Source of the DNA: Laburnicola sp. R22_1
Taxonomy: Eukaryota > Ascomycota > Dothideomycetes > Pleosporales > Didymosphaeriaceae
Direction of reading: 5' to 3'
NCBI GenBank assembly: GCA_014281115.1
Contig: JACONQ010000003.1
Location: 1,302,001 to 1,366,000 of the forward strand
DNA length: 64,000 nt
This document shows, in pieces, positions 32,614 through 43,375 of the stretch (positions are counted from its first letter, which is position 1; each line of letters begins with the position of its first letter). The translations under genes and the position numbers were made by a program. The notes under the pieces are model-generated. The model saw only the letters and a program-made list of their open reading frames with translations. It was not told where the DNA came from and did no database searches.

Positions 32614-35402
32614 TATACACGGAAGGCCAAGGCCAATTTTTGAGGTTTAGTGACTGGTATATATCTAGGCACATGTCGTCCGCCAGAAACTGCGAGTTTT
32701 CTAGTCATCTTAGCATCTTAGCGATCACAGCACGGCTGGAAAACAATCAGCTGGCACAACTGCACCAATGCTTGGACGATTACAGCTCTAACTGTGGCTC
32801 TGTCAGGGCAGTGCAAAAAAGCTGATGAATTTTTTGCTAGATTGGCGTGGGATGTTGATATCTCACCAACGCAGGACTGGGCTGGAGGACCTCCGCCAAG
32901 TAAGATACCTGCTTTCTCTTCAGTTCTAGGCAACAAAATTGAGCCCAAAAACATATTTTAGATGGCCCTGTACAAACGCATGAGCGATATATCTTAGCTG
33001 TTGGTAACAAATACTTCACTGAGCTGGTGTCTCCGTTGGTACCTATGGTACCAAAGCCGTTACACAGCTCGCAGTATATTCAGCTTTAGCTAGCAGCAGC
33101 AGTCAGCAACCCGATTGCGGGCTCTCCCACGCCTATCCAATTGTCACAAAAGTGGAAAAGTAATGGATTGCTATACTGTGTTTGCGCGATACCGACGCCA
33201 CACGGAAGTCAAAACGCCTACCATGCAAGCGATTGAAACGAACACTTCGTATTCACAAACAGTTCGCGTCTCCGCTGGAGATCAGGCGGCTAGAGACAGC
33301 CACAGCCCGACTTTAGGGCCACGAAACAGTTCGCGATAGATCGACAGGGCGTTCCTAAGACTTGAAAGTGGGCCCTTGATGATCGTGGGCGAGTCTAAGC
33401 TTCGAGGGTAGGGCTACCAAAAGGAGCCTACGCAATCTCACCACTGCGCAGCCTCACATAGCACGAAAGCGCCACCATCACCCAGACACGTGGTAAATCT
33501 ACCCAGAGTTGCCCTTCCATGGCAAGCGAAGCCCTGACCGGACAGCGTCGCTATACGGTTGAACCAGGCGCACTAATCCAACCCATCAAGCCCCGTCCTC
33601 GGAGGACGAACGGTTAACCCATCCATACGAAAACCCATCAAATCGTGAAGCGAAACCGACGAGCATCGCCCCACATCAGGCCACAACTAACGCTCCACTT
33701 CAGGTCGTCGTTTGCCTTTTTTGCCTTTTTTTTTAACCTACAGTACAAGGCCACCACCTCCACCTCGTATATGCATACAGACGCTCGCGATCCGGCAGTC
33801 ATCGGCCAACAAACACCACTGCCACACCTCGTCGTCGCACAACGTGTATACCCGTTACAAAGAATCCACGTCAATAACGCATATCCTCACCGGCTTTTGG
33901 CTGCACAGTATAGTACACCTTGCATCGCCGTCGCACAGCACGGCACTGCGCTGCCCATCCCAGTACCCATCGCACACCCTCTCCCTCCGCGCCTATATCC
34001 TCCCTAGACAGAAGGACGAAATAGCAAAACCCCGTATATGCACAATCTCCCAAATAGATAGTCCACCAGAGCCTCCCCTCCCCTCTCGCTGCCTGAATCT
34101 CCCCTCAGGCACAGGAAAAAAAAGGCAAACGCGCGGAATATGACGTGTCAGATGGCCTCTCCCCAGGGACGAGTAAGAGCGCAGCGAAAAGGGGAAGAGG
34201 ATTACACGGCGCATGCAGCGTGCACAGTGCGGGGTCGGCGCGTGATTGGGTGGGAGGGTACGGCACGGGAAGTCGCAGTTTGTCTTGCAGAGTGATCGAT
34301 GATTTGGTTGCCGATGGGAAGGGGATATGTATGTACATACATGTCTAGCTTTGGACATCTTGTTGAGCTATCTATCTGTCTCCGGGAGTGCGTTGGCGAC
34401 AATAGTTTTGAGTTTCTTGTACGTGAACGGGCGGTGGGGGCGGACTAAAACCTCAAACAACACACACGGCCAACACACTCTCATCAACGTACACGATCCC
34501 CCATGCAGCATCCATCCGCACCACGACTTTCCCCCTCTCCACATCTCGCACCCATCCCATCCCAATACATACACCCCACGCTCCCTCCCTACTACTCCCA
34601 CAACCTTCCAGAATAGAGTTCTGACAGACACCCACCCGTTCGTCCACAGCGCAGCACGTACATACATATCAAGCCACATCGCTGCCACAAGCAAGCCAAC
34701 TCGCACGGCAATACCACCTTCCGATCGGACCAAGTATCCCACCTCGGGGGGTATTGCGAGCTTGCGGTAGGTATTGTACGTACAAGTCCGAGCCGATCCG
34801 AGCCGGGCGCGTTCGGTTCCTGATATAGAAACCGTGATCGACCCCGCGCCGACGCCGACGCCGCCCCCGATGTACACATATCGTGAAGCAATCGAGGCGC
34901 GCTCAGGGGAAGACATCGCGCAGATGAGAGGACAGGATAGCCGCTGATATGCGGGGGCTGGTGGGCGGGAAGTGGGGCTGGGGGATTTTTGGGAATGAGG
35001 TCTGTCTGTGAGTATTTGAGTATTGCCAGAATGGAGGACAGAAGATGGCTTGTTGTTATCGTCCTCCAGTGTCGCGCTACGGTGGTGACCCCGCGCTGAA
35101 GCACTGGAGGACGGGCACTGAGCATTGAGCAGTGATTGCAAGATAGAGAGCACAATCATTAGGACAATCAACTGAATCTATAGAACCTACCCTCCCAAGA
35201 ATGAGCACCAACTTTGCGCCGCGATGTTTCCACGTCAACGTTAAAATCCGAATAATGACAACAACGTATCCCTCGTCCCAAACGCCAGAGGGTATCAGCA
35301 AAGAAATCCGTACTCCAGTCCATGTCCCCAATACAATACTGACCAATACCAATGCGGCCGAAGCCCACTTCTCCTCTACCAAACAACGATCATGAGGCCA
35401 AC
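32614..35402. other. Long intergenic region
   Basis: Nearly 2.8 kb without a supported gene. It contains the kinase-like gene 2 promoter at its left end and the 3' region of the C2H2 gene at its right end. The 33.6-35.2 kb part is C-rich on the plus strand (many CCT/CAC words), giving overlapping ORFs in several frames that look non-coding. A short palindromic run ATGTATGTACATACAT is near 34327. A minus-strand stretch at 35077-35382 has a hydrophobic segment but no ATG start. Confidence 0.5.
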
Positions 35403-36857
35403 TCAGACATCATCATCCGAAGTGTCTACACTATTCATCGCCTGAGCGCGTGGACGTCCATCGCCGATCTTCCAGTTACCGGCTTTATCAAGCGCGATGA
35501 TTCCTTCGTCGAACAGCCATCGCTCGAGATCCTTGTCCACATTCCAGCCCATAACATCCCTCATCTTGTTCCCAGCTTTGCGGTCCTTCTCCAAGTGTCG
35601 CCCAATATGCTCCACCCGGTTCTCCCATGAATTAATGCCAGCGAAGGTCTCGTCGCAGAAAAGGCACTTAGAATGAGTTGGCGTCTCTCGAAGAATCAGG
35701 AGGCATTTTTTCTGATGATCCGCTATATTGTCTTCGGTAATCGGGTACTCCTTGTGGTTGCGGTGCGACTGTTTTGGAGGCGCGGCATGCATGCGACGGA
35801 GGTGCTGTGTGAACAGGTCTTTGCGGTTGAAGTCGTTATGGTAGAACGTCTGGTCATCGTGGGGGTCAATAGTGGTGGCGCAGAGATCGCAGCGCCAGAA
35901 ACCGAGCTTGATATGCTGTGTGCTGATGTGCCTCTTCCATTCGTTCTTTGACGAAAAGGTAGATTTGCAGCTATACTGAGTGAGCAGACATGGAAAGTAG
36001 CGCTGCGAGTCCGCCGTGTACTGAGCATTATTGGAGGTTTTGCGAGCGTTGACAGCTGCGCCCGGCTTCCCACCCCTCTTGGAGACCCTAGCCTTTGGCG
36101 TCATTGCTGCTGCTGAGGAAGTCTTGCGTCGTCTACTCTGACGTCCGGAACTGTTTGTCGAGGCAGAGGAGCGCCTTCGTTTGGCCGATCGATTTGGAAC
36201 GTATTCGGCGTCGGAGGATTCACCCTCGCTTGGGTCCATCGGGTGTACCGACTCGGGATCGCGCCAGGAGCGACCGACAGTAGATTCAGAGGAGTCTTTG
36301 TACCCCCCTGGTTCCGAATCAATACTTATGCACCCCGAATCAGTTTTCGTGAGTTCGTGTAGCGCTTCTATATCCTCTTCGATGTCATCAGCGACGGCTT
36401 CTCCGACTGTGATTTCTGGCTCCAGCTCGTGTTCGTACTCAACTTCGCGCATGGAGTTTATGAAGTCGGTAGGGGAAGAGTCTTGCTTCACGCGATCAAT
36501 AATGGCGTACGGAGATGAATAGTGAACGATCTCTTCGGGTTGCGTCGCATAGCTGGAATTATCGGACGACGAGGCAGTGTCTGGAGAAATGTTGCGAGAA
36601 AGCATTGGCGGAACCCATTGCTGATACTGCCTGAAGTTATGGCGATGGGAAGACATATCCTGGTCCAAGTTCGCGTGGAGCAGGCCAGGGATGAAGCCAA
36701 GCATGCCATTGTTGACTTTCACGCTGTAGCCATAGGCTTCTTCAACCTCGTGTGGACCTTGGCGGAAAGGCATATGTTCGGGACCCCATACGATACAAGG
36801 AGGGTCTTCCGAAGAGAAGGGTATCTGAGGGAGGTCTCTATACTGGAACGTACCCAT
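35403..36857 (-). CDS. C2H2-type zinc-finger protein
   Basis: Single exon of 484 residues; the ATG at 36855-36857 (MGTFQYRDLPQIPF) is chosen because the longer frame opens at TTG. The first half is acidic and Ser-rich. A basic patch with AKRRRSSAS and SRRRKTSS (about 215-250) could be a nuclear localisation signal. The C-terminal half holds Cys/His clusters: a finger with CLLTQYSCKSTFSSKNEWKRH, a second with FWRCDLC followed by DLFTQHLRRMH, and a last with KCLFCDETFAG and HIGRH. Order and spacing resemble the finger region of the factors at 46555 and 52032. Probable DNA-binding regulator in the nucleus; target genes unknown. Confidence 0.85.
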   Translation of the reverse strand: MGTFQYRDLPQIPFSSEDPPCIVWGPEHMPFRQGPHEVEEAYGYSVKVNNGMLGFIPGLLHANLDQDMSSHRHNFRQYQQWVPPMLSRNISPDTASSSDNSSYATQPEEIVHYSSPYAIIDRVKQDSSPTDFINSMREVEYEHELEPEITVGEAVADDIEEDIEALHELTKTDSGCISIDSEPGGYKDSSESTVGRSWRDPESVHPMDPSEGESSDAEYVPNRSAKRRRSSASTNSSGRQSRRRKTSSAAAMTPKARVSKRGGKPGAAVNARKTSNNAQYTADSQRYFPCLLTQYSCKSTFSSKNEWKRHISTQHIKLGFWRCDLCATTIDPHDDQTFYHNDFNRKDLFTQHLRRMHAAPPKQSHRNHKEYPITEDNIADHQKKCLLILRETPTHSKCLFCDETFAGINSWENRVEHIGRHLEKDRKAGNKMRDVMGWNVDKDLERWLFDEGIIALDKAGNWKIGDGRPRAQAMNSVDTSDDDV

Positions 36858-38657
36858 GATGAAAAGCTGATACAGCGAATGGATAAGATTGAAGGAGGGG
36901 GCCAAAAGAGGAGTTGCGCAGTGTCCGTCGGTAGATTGAGGATGAATAGTTGGATGTTGTCGCACTGGGTGTATCTTGTAGAACGTAAGCTTCCGAAAGG
37001 AGGCCAAGGTCGATATGGAGACCTACATTGAGTCCGTGAACCTCCAGACGTTAGAGGGGAGGGCTCAAGTGAGCAATTATAGGTCGCCGCGGGGTCCAAG
37101 ACAAGCCCGTCTGGTGATGATTAAGTCAGGATGGATGGGACTAGCAATTGAAGGACAAAGGGGGCGAAGCATCGATGGTGCTTGGGTTTCTCAAAGGCAG
37201 AAAAGCCAGAACTTGGTTGCGAATTGCACTGCCCGCTTTTTTGGTGTCGTATACCACGACGAGTACCCTCATGCTTGGTCCTGCTTTATGGTGTAGTATC
37301 GCAGAGCCGCATTCGACTCACACCAATCACGATGGAACTGGCAGGAAAACCAGGGTCCCTTACTAGTCTTGTTCACCGGTGGCACCTTTGTCAGGACACA
37401 CACTCAGGTCGACGTGGGCTTGCAGTCGCCGAATGAGGAGTGACGATAAGCGAAGCCACAGAAAAGAAATTACACTCCCTCCACAACTGCTCGCTGGTGC
37501 TCGTTCGTGGCTGCCCAGGTACGCACGATCCACAGTATCGGTTTCCACAGGACTCGACAGGCGAGCGGGTATTAGATATTCGACCGCCTTTTCAGTTCAG
37601 CTGTCGTGTGAACGCAAGATAGCGCAGTGGACAAGGGGAGCCAAGAACATAGGCCTGCGCCGGGACGCTCATGGTGAGGCGACGCATGGTCTCAGACTGG
37701 GCGACTTCCCGTGGCTGCAAAAAGGCGCAGGGCACTTCCACGACTGAGCAGCGCGTGGAAATGGACTGCTAATTGAGCAGCCACGTTCCCGATCGAGCGC
37801 GAGCGCGAGCGTCGACCGACGGGATGGCTGCAGGTCGAGAACCTGAGAAACTGCGTGAGGGGCCAAGGTTGGATTGGACGTCCGGGGCGGAACGTTGACC
37901 GAGCTGGGGCGCAAGTCCTCGACAGTGCTCTGATTAATCATTAATCATTAGGCACCGAAGGCAGGGCGGTGCACCGTTTGCCTGCACTAACAGGTTGCAA
38001 GTTGTTGGAAGGACGCTGCAGGTAGCCAGCGAAGCATAGCCAGCGGCGTGAGAATACGCTGCGAAAACGCCTATGGAGACCTTTTTTTTCTGTCGGCCAC
38101 ACTGCTCGTCTCGGTATCTATCGCGGCTGTGCATTCGACGCATCTCGAGTCCGCGGCGACACACCTGGCAGCAGCTGGGCTTTTGAGGCGCAAACCATAC
38201 CTTCAAGGCTTCAATGGGGGCGGCACGTCCCGCTCAGTAGCAGACGAGCTTGGGCACCCGGCGACGCGGGGACGAGCCATCCCGAGTCGAGGCGACCCCT
38301 CCCTGCATCAGCGCTTGGCCTCCCCCTCATCCTGTGCTTGGTATTCGTGTGTGTGTGTTTTAGAGAGTGTTACTTTATCCGGCGGCTCTGCGTGATGGTA
38401 GTGAGAAGTGTGCCGTCAGCCCCGGGCCTTCAGCTCTGCCACATCCAGAGCTATCACAGCTAGGTCAAAGTCATCGAAAGGCCAAACGATTGAAAGCTTT
38501 TCTTTTTGGCTGGACGTGCGAATCAGGCACCGAGGGATGCGAATAGCAGCGTAGGATTATAACTATGTGCGTCCACCCAGGACGTGGAGCTGCGCCTCTG
38601 TGGCCCCCGTAGCAGGTGGCTTTGGCAACATCGTTTGGCGTCTCCATATACGACATT
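36858..38657. other. Intergenic region upstream of the C2H2 gene and downstream of EMC3
   Basis: About 1.8 kb with no supported gene; ORFs on both strands are short, overlap, and lack recognisable domains. The left part should carry the promoter and 5' UTR of the minus-strand C2H2 gene; the right end is the EMC3 3' UTR. Confidence 0.5.
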
Positions 38658-39787
38658 CTATGCGGCCATCTTCGCAGTTAGACGATCTTCAATCCCCTCC
38701 AGAATCCAGCGATGCTCGAGCACCTCCAAGTTCTCCGCTTCATTCAGGAAGAGCTTGTCCGGATCCTGCTCAGGACCCATCAATCCTGCTCCTGGGTTGG
38801 TCATGGCCATCTGCTGTGTAACCTGGTTTGCAGCTGAAACATGCATGGTCAGCAACTGCCATAGGCCGCTGGCCGATTGAAGTGGGAGCACTTACAGTTG
38901 TTGCTCCCGAGTATAAAATTGTAGACGGGCTGGAGACCAAAGAGGGTAAGGAAATACCAGGATAAACTGGACACCCATCTTACGTCCAAGTCGCGAGTGC
39001 CCACACCTGACTGAAGCATCGATTTGAATTGTGGCGTCAGTGGAAAGGGCAGTTTCACTGTCGGCAAACAGCGGTTAGCGAGTGAATATGGTGCGATTCC
39101 GGGATCATCCGAGCATCACGGGTCTAATCAGAGCTATCGTCCTCCTCTGTAGGCAATCCAGAGCAGCATGCCAACTTGGGCGCGATTCGACAGGCTGATA
39201 TAGTGGGGTCGCCATTCCCATGGCGTACGAGAAACGTGTGGACTTACTGATAACAAAGCCCGAGAAGAAGGCATTGATCCAGCCCATGATCAACGTCTGT
39301 GGAATCATCATGGCCATGTTCCCCTTCATCATGCCCATCATGCCCTCCATGGCGGCTGGATCCGACATAGGGTTCGGCCTAGGCTTGCCCCTCGACTCCG
39401 GATCTGCCAAAAATTTCCCTTCCTGATATGCCGACACCATGTACGCTTTCCTGGCCTGGAACGAGGTCGGCGACAATACGTTCGCGTTGGTGCGCAGGTG
39501 CATGCCCCGGACGAGCGAGCGCTGCTGCCGAATTTGCGGAAGCGTCTGCTGTTTCGGCGCGTTCTGGAGAAGGGTCATGGCATAGTGGCGGAGGATGCCC
39601 GTCAGGACCTGGAGCCCTGTTAATCTTGAATCTAGCAGGCGACAGCTTGATAGCATACCATGACCACGGTAATTGGGAGCAGAATCCACCAACTGCGATA
39701 ATGTTAGCACGCAGCCGTGAAGCAGGCGGTGGCTACGCACAACAGGGCAGGATCCCGATGGATCGTCTGTACTATAGGCTGTCCCAT
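38658..39787 (-). CDS. EMC3: ER membrane protein complex subunit 3
   Basis: Five exons on the minus strand: 39787-39741, 39692-39659, 39608-39248, 39057-38896 and 38833-38658; introns of 48, 50, 190 and 62 bases. The product is 259 residues, the usual EMC3 length. Sequence signposts in order: MGQPIVQTIHRDPAL, ILLPITVVM, LTGILRHYAM, QRSLVRGMHLRTNANVLS, GNMAMMIPQTLIMGWINAFF, KLPFPLTPQFKSMLQSGV, DLDVRWVSSLSWYFL and DPDKLFLNEAENLEVLEH. EMC3 belongs to the YidC/Oxa1/GET1 insertase superfamily and forms the membrane-insertion groove of the EMC, placing tail-anchored and polytopic proteins in the ER membrane. The two short first exons are invisible without splicing. Head to head with SPC2, suggesting co-regulation. 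Confidence 0.96.
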
Positions 39788-40030
39788 TTTCGCGGTAATG
39801 GACGGCTTGACGTGTGGAGGAGGGACGAGGTGAGGTCGAAGTGAGGTGTGGGGATGATGAAGGCCCCATAGCGGAGCCTCATCGGCGGACCAACTAGCGA
39901 CAGGGATCCGGTCGTGCCCTACTTGTGAACACCTTGCTCCAGCGCCGCACCTCAACATCGTGACCTCGCGGTTCAACCAACCCTCCCAGCTACCGCTTTG
40001 CCCTACAGAGCCTGTGACTCGAGTCTAACC
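39788..40030. promoter_or_regulatory. Shared divergent promoter of EMC3 and SPC2
   Basis: Only 243 bases separate the two start codons, so both promoters and 5' leaders must share it. No TATA box is obvious. Both genes serve protein entry into the ER, which makes joint regulation plausible. Confidence 0.7.
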
Positions 40031-40821
40031 ATGTCGGCGACGACGAAAATTGCTGTGCATTCGCTATCGGGTACGGAATCGAACCCACATGAAATGGATC
40101 GTGATCGCGATGCTAACTGCTAGTAGATCTCAAGAACACCACCGACGATGCCCTGCCAAACTACCTTCACTCCCTCAAGTTCAGGCAAGTGCACAAGCAA
40201 ACAGACATCCGGTTAGTCATCGGCTACACTGCCGTCGTCATTGCTGGAGCTCTCTTCTACTTCGATTGGAAGTTTGGCTGGGAAGCCTCGAAGCCCTACA
40301 CAGCACCCGCAGTAGTCGTGTACTTCATCTTGAACACGGCCTTCAGCTACTGGCTATGGTTCGTAGAAGCGGGCACCGTATATGAGGGCGAGGGCACGAC
40401 GGGCAGGGTAAGCAGACTCCCCGCGCTGCATCTTTGCGATAGCATGCCAACACACTTCTAGGTCCGGATAGCCACTTCCACCAAGAAGCATATTCCTGTA
40501 TACGAAGTTGACGTCACGTTTACACCCGCGCCGAGCAGCTCGAACCCTTCCCAGAAGATCCACATCCGGGCACCATTCACTCGATGGTTCACCGCAGATG
40601 GCTACTTTATCGCGAAGCCTTTCCAGCAGTGGCTCGCCTCTGAGGTCCCGGTGATCGGTGCAGCCGACCCGAACAACGTCGTGGAAGAGATTGGTCGTGG
40701 CAGCGAGACCGAGAGGGTGCTGAATGCGACGGGGAGCCAGAACGCGATTGACATCTTGGAACAGCTGAAGGCTAGCGGAACGAAGGTGTCCGCGGGCAGC
40801 GGCCGAAGGAGGAAAGCGTGA
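40031..40821 (+). CDS. SPC2: Signal peptidase complex subunit 2
   Basis: Three exons: 40031-40070, 40127-40407 and 40462-40821; introns of 56 and 54 bases. The product is 226 residues, normal for Spc2/SPCS2. After MSATTKIAVHSLS and a short loop, residues about 30-40 read DALPNYLHSLKF; two membrane segments follow (LVIGYTAVVIAGALFYFDW and VVVYFILNTAFSYWLWF), then a cytosolic C-terminal domain (IATSTKKHIPVYEVDVTF, APFTRWFTADGYFI). Spc2 is a non-catalytic subunit that binds the Sec61 translocon and supports signal-peptide cleavage in the ER. The first exon is only 40 bases and is needed to supply the ATG. Confidence 0.94.
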
Positions 40822-41238
40822 ACGTATTGAGTGAAAATGGGGGAATAGACGTCCAGGAGCACACCATGAAGGCATCGGTGGCCGAGGGAATGGCCATCAT
40901 CCATTGGCGGAATCGTTCGGTGTTAAAAAGTCTACACATCTTTCGGGAATTGATGCAGGTGATGAGACCAGAGGGTCACCAAGATATCCAAGTTATTTTA
41001 ACAGCTAGCCTAACCAAGGCCCATGATATTAATACGCAATCTTGAGCGTGCGGTTCATGTCAACGCGATGAAAACAAAAACGCCGCCGAGATGGTAATGG
41101 AGCCAGACGCTGTGCTGAAAATGCTGAGATGCTTAAACGTGCGCATGCCATTCTTTCCTCTCACCCACAATGCCAGCAACTTAGCCAATGCACCCAATCC
41201 CCAGGCCAATCTCCGTTTCCCCAACTCAGTCCTATGCA
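40822..41238. other. Convergent intergenic region
   Basis: About 420 bases between the 3' ends of SPC2 (+) and the hypothetical gene at 41239 (-). No supported feature. Confidence 0.6.
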
Positions 41239-42417
41239 TTACTGATCTTGTTCCAACATTGGAAGCACCTCCAGCTCTCGTTTGATGATTCGCTCAAACT
41301 CCTCCCTCTCGATGCCCGATGCTCTCGCCAAGCGGAACAAGCTCTTCATATCCGTGCTTATATGTTGCTTGATGGCAAGCTCGGCTTGGCTGTGATTCTG
41401 CGCTTCGCGCTCTAGTCTCTCCACTGAATTCGATGATGCAGATGACGATGGTCGGGGGTGGTTCATGGTGGCGTACCGGCCTTCTTCGAGGGACTCAATA
41501 TGTTCGGGTTTGTCGTCGCAAGGAGAGTCTCGGCGGTCGCCATTCACGCCATTTGTACCCGTGGTCACATCGGATGATTCTTTAGAAGGCTCCGCGCCTG
41601 GCTGGCTGAATCCGAACGAGTTGCCATTGAGCGTTGATTCCCCCGGCTTGACAATGTCCTCATCTGGGTCGTGAGGATCCATTGCTGGTTGCACCTCGGA
41701 TGCATATCGGGCAAAGTATTCGAGTTCTGATTGTGTAGGCCCGATTTGCACATGGCTGTTCGTTGGGGGTGCAGGAGACTGCTTATGCGGGGTCCGTCCT
41801 GGAGTCCTATCGTACGCAGCCCAATACGCATCGTCTTCCTCTTCGTCGTTGGCTCGTGTCGGTTGCGGGTCGGGCTGCAGAGAGGCCGTCGGGTGGTTCG
41901 TGGGTCCGTTGCCATTGGATTGCTTACGGCGAAATCCAGCTTCTGCGGCCTCGTTCATGCTTGGAAACCACTCGGTACCATCATCCGCATCCTGGTGCCC
42001 CCTCAGCTCCGATAGTGCCCAGCGGTTGCCTTCGTCACCGCCTGTACACCATAGATAGATAGGCACGACGATGCCGTAGTCCACTAGGACCAGTTTTGCG
42101 TGCAGTGTCTCTGGGTCTGACCGGCGATACAGGATCTGGTCGGGTTCTTCAACTTCAATCTCGCCAGACGCGGGATGTGGCTCTATCCATAGCCTGCTCA
42201 CGTTTTCTGGTAGCCGGGATGCCACCTCGTTGTCCCAGCATAGCAAAGACAGCCAATTGTCCGAAGCCAGCAGCTGGACACGCTGGCGGAGGATGGGCGA
42301 CAGCAGAGGAAGGAGCGCTGGGGGCGGCTGGCGCGAGGCAGCTGCAGCGGCGAGGCAGGCAAGAAGCGGCGGCAGGAGCTCTCGTGCGTCGGGCGGCGGA
42401 ATCTCTGCGGCTGCCAT
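41239..42417 (-). CDS. Conserved-looking hypothetical protein, disordered C-terminal half
   Basis: Single exon of 392 residues; ATG at 42415-42417 (MAAAEIPPPDARELLPPLL) is preferred because the longer frame opens with GTG. The N-terminal 150 residues look folded: a Leu/Ala-rich helix pair, then NWLSLLCWDNEVASRL, SRLWIEPHPASGEIEVEE and LVLVDYGIVVPIYLWCTGG. The rest is acidic, Ser/Pro-rich, with SDVTTGTNGVNGD-type low complexity, and ends in a helix EREEFERIIKRELEVLPMLE that may form a coiled coil. I do not recognise the family or function. The ORF is clean, with no splice sites needed. Convergent with SPC2. Confidence 0.78.
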   Translation of the reverse strand: MAAAEIPPPDARELLPPLLACLAAAAASRQPPPALLPLLSPILRQRVQLLASDNWLSLLCWDNEVASRLPENVSRLWIEPHPASGEIEVEEPDQILYRRSDPETLHAKLVLVDYGIVVPIYLWCTGGDEGNRWALSELRGHQDADDGTEWFPSMNEAAEAGFRRKQSNGNGPTNHPTASLQPDPQPTRANDEEEDDAYWAAYDRTPGRTPHKQSPAPPTNSHVQIGPTQSELEYFARYASEVQPAMDPHDPDEDIVKPGESTLNGNSFGFSQPGAEPSKESSDVTTGTNGVNGDRRDSPCDDKPEHIESLEEGRYATMNHPRPSSSASSNSVERLEREAQNHSQAELAIKQHISTDMKSLFRLARASGIEREEFERIIKRELEVLPMLEQDQ

Positions 42418-43373
42418 GGTAGGCGTCGAGAGGCGTTGCAGTGCTCCCAGGTGCTGCGAGGGGAGACGGCTTTCTGGGCGGCCTGTCGGGGATTTGCGAA
42501 TAACCGGACGAGGGGAGCGGTCAACAAGAGGCGCAATGGCCGAGCCAGTCACCCTCTCTCCCTATGCTGGACGTGGTGCTCGAGGGTCTGGGTGACAATT
42601 CCGAGCTTGTAACCTGCGGATGTGACGCTTTGGCGCGCTGGCGTTGCACTGCTGCAGGCGGGATGGGCGCGGGGTCAAGATGGAGGAGAGAGGAGCGAGG
42701 AGGCACAGGACGAACACGTCGAGGAAACCAGCAACGCTGTCTGTCCATGGCGGCTAGACGTGGGCTTGCAGCATATGTCGTCGCCGTCGCCGTGCTAGTT
42801 TCCATACGTCCGAAGCACGGTCCGCCCTTGGCCTTCCCCGCTCGCACTGCACGTGCACCCGTGCCCGCCGCGCTCTTCTACATGCAGATTGTAAGGAACC
42901 CTTCCTCCCATCTCGTACTCCGCACAGCATGACGTTATCTGCAATGCTACATTGCCACGCCCGTCAAACGTCGAACACCCTCCGCGCTGGAGCGACAGCG
43001 GAGTGGGGAGGGGTTCACCATGTCTTCAAACGCCATCTCCGTTTCCGACGACCCTTGAGACCTGTCGAGGACATTACAGACTCATAATACAGAGTGGTGA
43101 CTACGAGCTAAGCCCTTTCATGTGCCATCGGACGTTTTTGGCAGTTTCATCCCAGTCGACGCCGCAGCGCTTGGGGAGGCGCTTGATACTACCAAGAACC
43201 CTACCCCACGTCTCTCACGGGTACCTGCAGGTCGGACAAGCCGATTGTTAATAACGGAAAGGGCACTCAAATTCCCGCACCCAACGTATCATCTTGTTCT
43301 CTGGGGGCGTCCTTTTTGGTGTTGCTGCTGGCGTGCATGGGATGAGGTATCCGCAGCAGCAACCGGGGGCATC
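42418..43373. other. Intergenic region between hypothetical gene and Tc1-like element
   Basis: About 950 bases; the left part should be the 5' region of the minus-strand hypothetical gene. Plus-strand ORFs (42564-42932, 42952-43251) have no recognisable product. Confidence 0.5.
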
Positions 43374-43375
43374 TA

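Noticed and set aside
34368..35171. ORF of 267 codons on the minus strand
   Set aside because: Lies in a C-rich intergenic region with long ORFs in several frames; low-complexity translation and no domain.
35077..35382. Minus-strand ORF with a hydrophobic segment (ALVLVSIVLGTWTGVRISLL)
   Set aside because: No ATG in a suitable place and no recognised family; a small membrane protein cannot be excluded but is not supported.
40070..40130. tRNA-like T-arm word (ATCGAACCC)
   Set aside because: Falls within the short SPC2 intron; no cloverleaf can be folded from the flanks.
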